From assembly GCA_003136355.1 (NCBI GenBank), contig PLED01000066.1, positions 1 to 33,722 of the forward strand: a stretch of 33,722 bases of DNA, in the 5' to 3' direction. Below the pieces are notes generated by a model. It searched no databases, was not told the origin of the DNA, and worked only from the letters and a program-made list of their open reading frames with translations. Position 1 is the stretch's first letter. Every line of letters begins with the position of its first letter. The DNA comes from Vulcanimicrobiota bacterium. Its GTDB lineage: Bacteria > Vulcanimicrobiota > Vulcanimicrobiia > Vulcanimicrobiales > Vulcanimicrobiaceae. Shown here piece by piece: positions 31,759 to 33,722 of this stretch. A program made the translations under genes and the position numbers.

Positions 31759-32579
31759 TCGCAGCCGCAGCACTGTTGCTGGGGCTTGCAACGCCGGCCC
31801 CCTCGCCGACGCCTGAACCGTACCAAATCTACAAACGCGCGATGGAGCACCTAGCCGCGTTACCACAACCGGCCTATATCATCGACACCGAACACTGGAT
31901 CACCGTCAGCCGCTTTGCGGGTGGAAGTAGTGATACGCACGATTGGGATGAACGCCGGATCTTCGATTCAACAAACCGGCGGGAGTGCGTTCTCAATGTC
32001 CCGTTTAATCCTTCCCACCACACTCCGCAAATTGGCGAATCGTACTTCGCTCCGGACACGTGGCTGATCGGCCAGCGCCAACCGGCACCGGCGTCCGACA
32101 GCTCGAATATTGCGCCCGACCTCTCGGACCTAAAGACGATTGCAAGCGTCATTTCGATTGGCAAGCAGGCGTATGATATTCGACTCGTCGCCGTTGAAAC
32201 ACTAACGCATGGCGCGTCCGCGTTTCATCTTTCACTACACCCGCGTTCGGATCCGATGAGGCATAATCTCCGGGAGCTGTGGATCAACACCTCAACCTTC
32301 GATATCATGCGGGCCGTGATTGAGGGCAATTACCGCCCGACTTATAGCGATATGGTGCAAGATACATTCGTCTCAGAAGATTTTGGGCGCATTGGTCCCT
32401 ACTGGCTGATGATTCATCACGTGTGGACCTATGGCGATCCTTTCTCGAGCCTCAAGTATCAGGACGATGCCACTTCCACCGCCATGCAGTTTCCCCCGGA
32501 GATCCCCGGCTGGTTCTTCGATGCGAAACTCTTCCTGCTGCACCTCGGTGACGTACCAGCGATTATCGGAGGACCTTGA
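31755..32579 (+). CDS. exported protein of unknown function (possibly LolA-like fold)
   Basis: I do not recognise the family with certainty. The 274-residue protein begins with a short hydrophobic stretch (VIAAAALLLGLATPAP) that looks like a minimal signal peptide, followed by a Pro/Thr stretch and a globular part. The pattern FHLSLHPRSDPMRHNLRELW then INTSTFDIMRAVI resembles the middle of LolA/LolB-like lipoprotein carriers, where a W-x-D/N-x-x-T-F/Y strand follows; this is a weak lead. The GTG at 31755 overlaps the HD stop; an ATG-free longer reading from 31734 would sit inside the HD gene. Its stop overlaps the next gene's TTG. Confidence 0.7.
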   Translation: MIAAAALLLGLATPAPSPTPEPYQIYKRAMEHLAALPQPAYIIDTEHWITVSRFAGGSSDTHDWDERRIFDSTNRRECVLNVPFNPSHHTPQIGESYFAPDTWLIGQRQPAPASDSSNIAPDLSDLKTIASVISIGKQAYDIRLVAVETLTHGASAFHLSLHPRSDPMRHNLRELWINTSTFDIMRAVIEGNYRPTYSDMVQDTFVSEDFGRIGPYWLMIHHVWTYGDPFSSLKYQDDATSTAMQFPPEIPGWFFDAKLFLLHLGDVPAIIGGP

Positions 32580-33340
32580 AAAGACTTATCGTTTTCGACC
32601 TCGACGGGACGCTGGCGCCGAGCAAATCGGCGATCGATGCCGAGATGTCCGGCCTTCTGGGCGCCCTTCTCAACGTCGTTCAGGTCGCTATTATTTCCGG
32701 CGGCGGATTTCCGCAGTTCGAAACCCAGCTCGTCGCAAATCTGCCAAAGAACGCGCCACTCGACAAACTGTCGCTGTTGCCGACCTGCGGCACGAGATTC
32801 TATCAGTACAAAGACGGCGGCTGGCAGCTTCTCTACGCCGAAGACTTCACCGATGCCGAAAAAGCGACCATCATCGACGCGCTGAAAAAAGCGGTCGCCT
32901 CGTCCGGCTTTGCGGTCCAACAGGTTTGGGGAGAGACCATCGAAGACCGGGGAAGCCAAATCACCTACTCCGCGCTCGGCCAGCAAGCTCCGCTGGATGC
33001 CAAAGAAAAGTGGGATCCGGATTTTGCAAAACGCAAGGCGATAAAAGCGCTGCTGGACCCGATGCTGCCGAACTTCTCCGTTCACATGGGCGGCACCACG
33101 TCGATCGACGTCACGAAGCCGGGAATCGACAAGGCCTACGGTATTCGGAAACTGCGCGACATCCTCGGCATAAGCATCGACGAAATGATCTACGTAGGCG
33201 ATGCGCTCTTTCCGGGCGGCAACGATTATCCGGCGCGCGAAACTGGAGCGATCTGCATTCAGGTCCGAGATCCTGATGAAACCAAACGCGTGATCGAAAC
33301 AATCGTCGCCTGCCTGAGTGATTCCCCTCCGAAAACTTGA
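32576..33340 (+). CDS. HAD-IIB phosphatase, eukaryotic phosphomannomutase/sucrose-phosphatase-like
   Basis: The 254-residue protein has the HAD nucleophile motif FDLDGTLAPSK (D8/D10), motif II around VAIISGGGFPQF, and the metal-binding motif VGDALFPGGNDYPA (IV), which reads just as in phosphomannomutase PMM2-type proteins. The cap domain spans about 80-185, making it class IIB; the lysine before motif IV is in GIDKAYGIRKLRDILG. It may act as a phosphatase on sugar phosphates or as a phosphomannomutase; sequence alone does not decide. The TTG start overlaps the upstream stop (TTGA) with GGAGG three bases before. The stop at 33340 is followed almost at once by the decayed GrpB gene. Confidence 0.85.
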   Translation: MKRLIVFDLDGTLAPSKSAIDAEMSGLLGALLNVVQVAIISGGGFPQFETQLVANLPKNAPLDKLSLLPTCGTRFYQYKDGGWQLLYAEDFTDAEKATIIDALKKAVASSGFAVQQVWGETIEDRGSQITYSALGQQAPLDAKEKWDPDFAKRKAIKALLDPMLPNFSVHMGGTTSIDVTKPGIDKAYGIRKLRDILGISIDEMIYVGDALFPGGNDYPARETGAICIQVRDPDETKRVIETIVACLSDSPPKT

Positions 33341-33347
33341 GTCAATT

Positions 33348-33675
33348 TTGCGTGTCATTATCCGCCGGTACAGCGAAAAATGGCCTTTAGAATTCAGACA
33401 CGCCAAGGAGCGGCTGTGCCTGGGCTCGATGCGAAACCGGCTACTCTTTAAGAGTTGATGAGCCCGGACATCGGATGTTCGGTAACACCTCTCATGACGT
33501 GCATCTGCATGTTTGGCAATCGGGCGATGCGGAAATCGAGCGGCATCTGCGCTTCCGGGACCGAAAACGGCGCCTGGCCAAGATGGAATGGGCCACGCAA
33601 AACGATTACGCGCAGGCCAAGTCACCGGTCATCGACCAGATCCTGGCCCGCGCGAGGAAAAGCTCAAAGCCCTAG
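33348..33675 (+). pseudogene. decayed GrpB-family (UPF0157) gene, two internal deletions
   Basis: GrpB-family proteins (nucleotidyltransferase fold, about 170 residues) begin like V-x-I-x-x-Y-x-x-x-W-P-x-x-F, have G-S-T-A-V-P-G-L-x-A-K-P, and end V-H-L-H-V...E-I-x-R-H-L-x-F-R-D. Here all three pieces exist but in broken order of frames. RVIIRRYSEKWPLEFRHAKE is read from 33351; VPGLDAKP from 33416 in another frame, ending in a stop at 33449-33451; and HDVHLHVWQSGDAEIERHLR from about 33493, reaching a stop at 33675. About 20 residues before VPGL and at least 60 in the middle are missing. The 66-residue open reading from 33475 is therefore a remnant, not a small gene. Confidence 0.78.
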
Positions 33676-33689
33676 CACAACCTTCCGGC

Positions 33690-33722
33690 ATGAAGAATGC
33701 AGGGCGCGCGGCCTTAGCCGCG
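33690..33722 (+). CDS. possible start of a further gene, cut by the window edge
   Basis: ATG at 33690 opens MKNAGRAALAA, which looks like the start of a signal peptide, and CCTTCCGGC precedes it without a clear ribosome site. Only 11 codons are visible, so this is a weak call. Confidence 0.25.
   Translation, partial: MKNAGRAALAA

Noticed and set aside
1-33722. Insertion sequences, integrases, CRISPR arrays or phage genes
   Set aside because: No transposase or integrase motif, no regularly spaced direct repeats and no phage structural genes were found; the tRNA-Leu shows no flanking duplicate that would mark an attachment site.

Overview
The window reads as a chromosomal segment of a diderm bacterium with moderately high GC, by eye about 60%. 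An RND-type inner-membrane exporter, lipoprotein signals, a PBP4-type peptidoglycan hydrolase and secreted HEAT/cyclophilin proteins all point to an outer membrane. The gene set would suit a poorly cultured environmental phylum (Candidatus Eremiobacterota/Vulcanimicrobiota is my guess), but nothing in the sequence proves that placement. I see no phage, IS element, CRISPR array or integrase. This is core and near-core chromosome, with almost no intergenic space and many start/stop overlaps of four bases.

Region 1 (1-12209, all minus strand) is a ten-gene run read from right to left. It holds an atypical SDR, an M1 aminopeptidase with HEAT repeats, a PBP4-type D-Ala-D-Ala carboxypeptidase lipoprotein, an ACT-domain malic enzyme, an orphan OmpR-type response regulator, a beta-propeller/phosphoesterase fusion, a DDAH-fold protein without its catalytic residues, a metallophosphoesterase, and an ABC-2 ATPase/permease pair whose permease runs off the left edge. 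Most junctions overlap.

Region 2 (12221-16796, minus) has a secreted stalk-domain protein bounded by a good intrinsic terminator. Upstream it has its own promoter candidate and a leader hairpin that hides the Shine-Dalgarno sequence. Next come a 1169-residue RND transporter with a four-helix insertion and a tRNA-Leu(GAG).

Region 3 (16819-21483, minus) is a tight operon: MntP-like pump, KamB-like P-loop protein, BKACE (beta-keto acid cleavage) enzyme, DppB and DppC. KamB and BKACE are both parts of the lysine 5,6-aminomutase fermentation route, so the operon may link peptide or amino-acid uptake to cleavage of an amino keto acid. The DppC protein also carries about 124 extra residues with four predicted helices.

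Region 4 (21448-23577, plus) has a ModB-like permease without partners, a monofunctional proline dehydrogenase and D-aminoacyl-tRNA deacylase. A convergent minus pair follows: a small lipoprotein and a secreted HEAT-cyclophilin fusion.

Region 5 (25573-27479, plus) holds a KGG-repeat stress-type protein, two secreted proteins I cannot assign, and an 87-base element with 19-base inverted ends lying between convergent genes. Region 6 has dnaG and rpoD on the minus strand, overlapping by one base. Divergent from them on the plus strand are an HD phosphohydrolase, an unassigned secreted protein, a HAD-IIB phosphatase, and a decayed GrpB-family gene at the right edge.

Most unusual for follow-up are the catalytically stripped DDAH homologue, the two transporters with four-helix insertions, the KamB-BKACE-permease operon, the Shine-Dalgarno-hiding hairpin and the inverted-repeat element.
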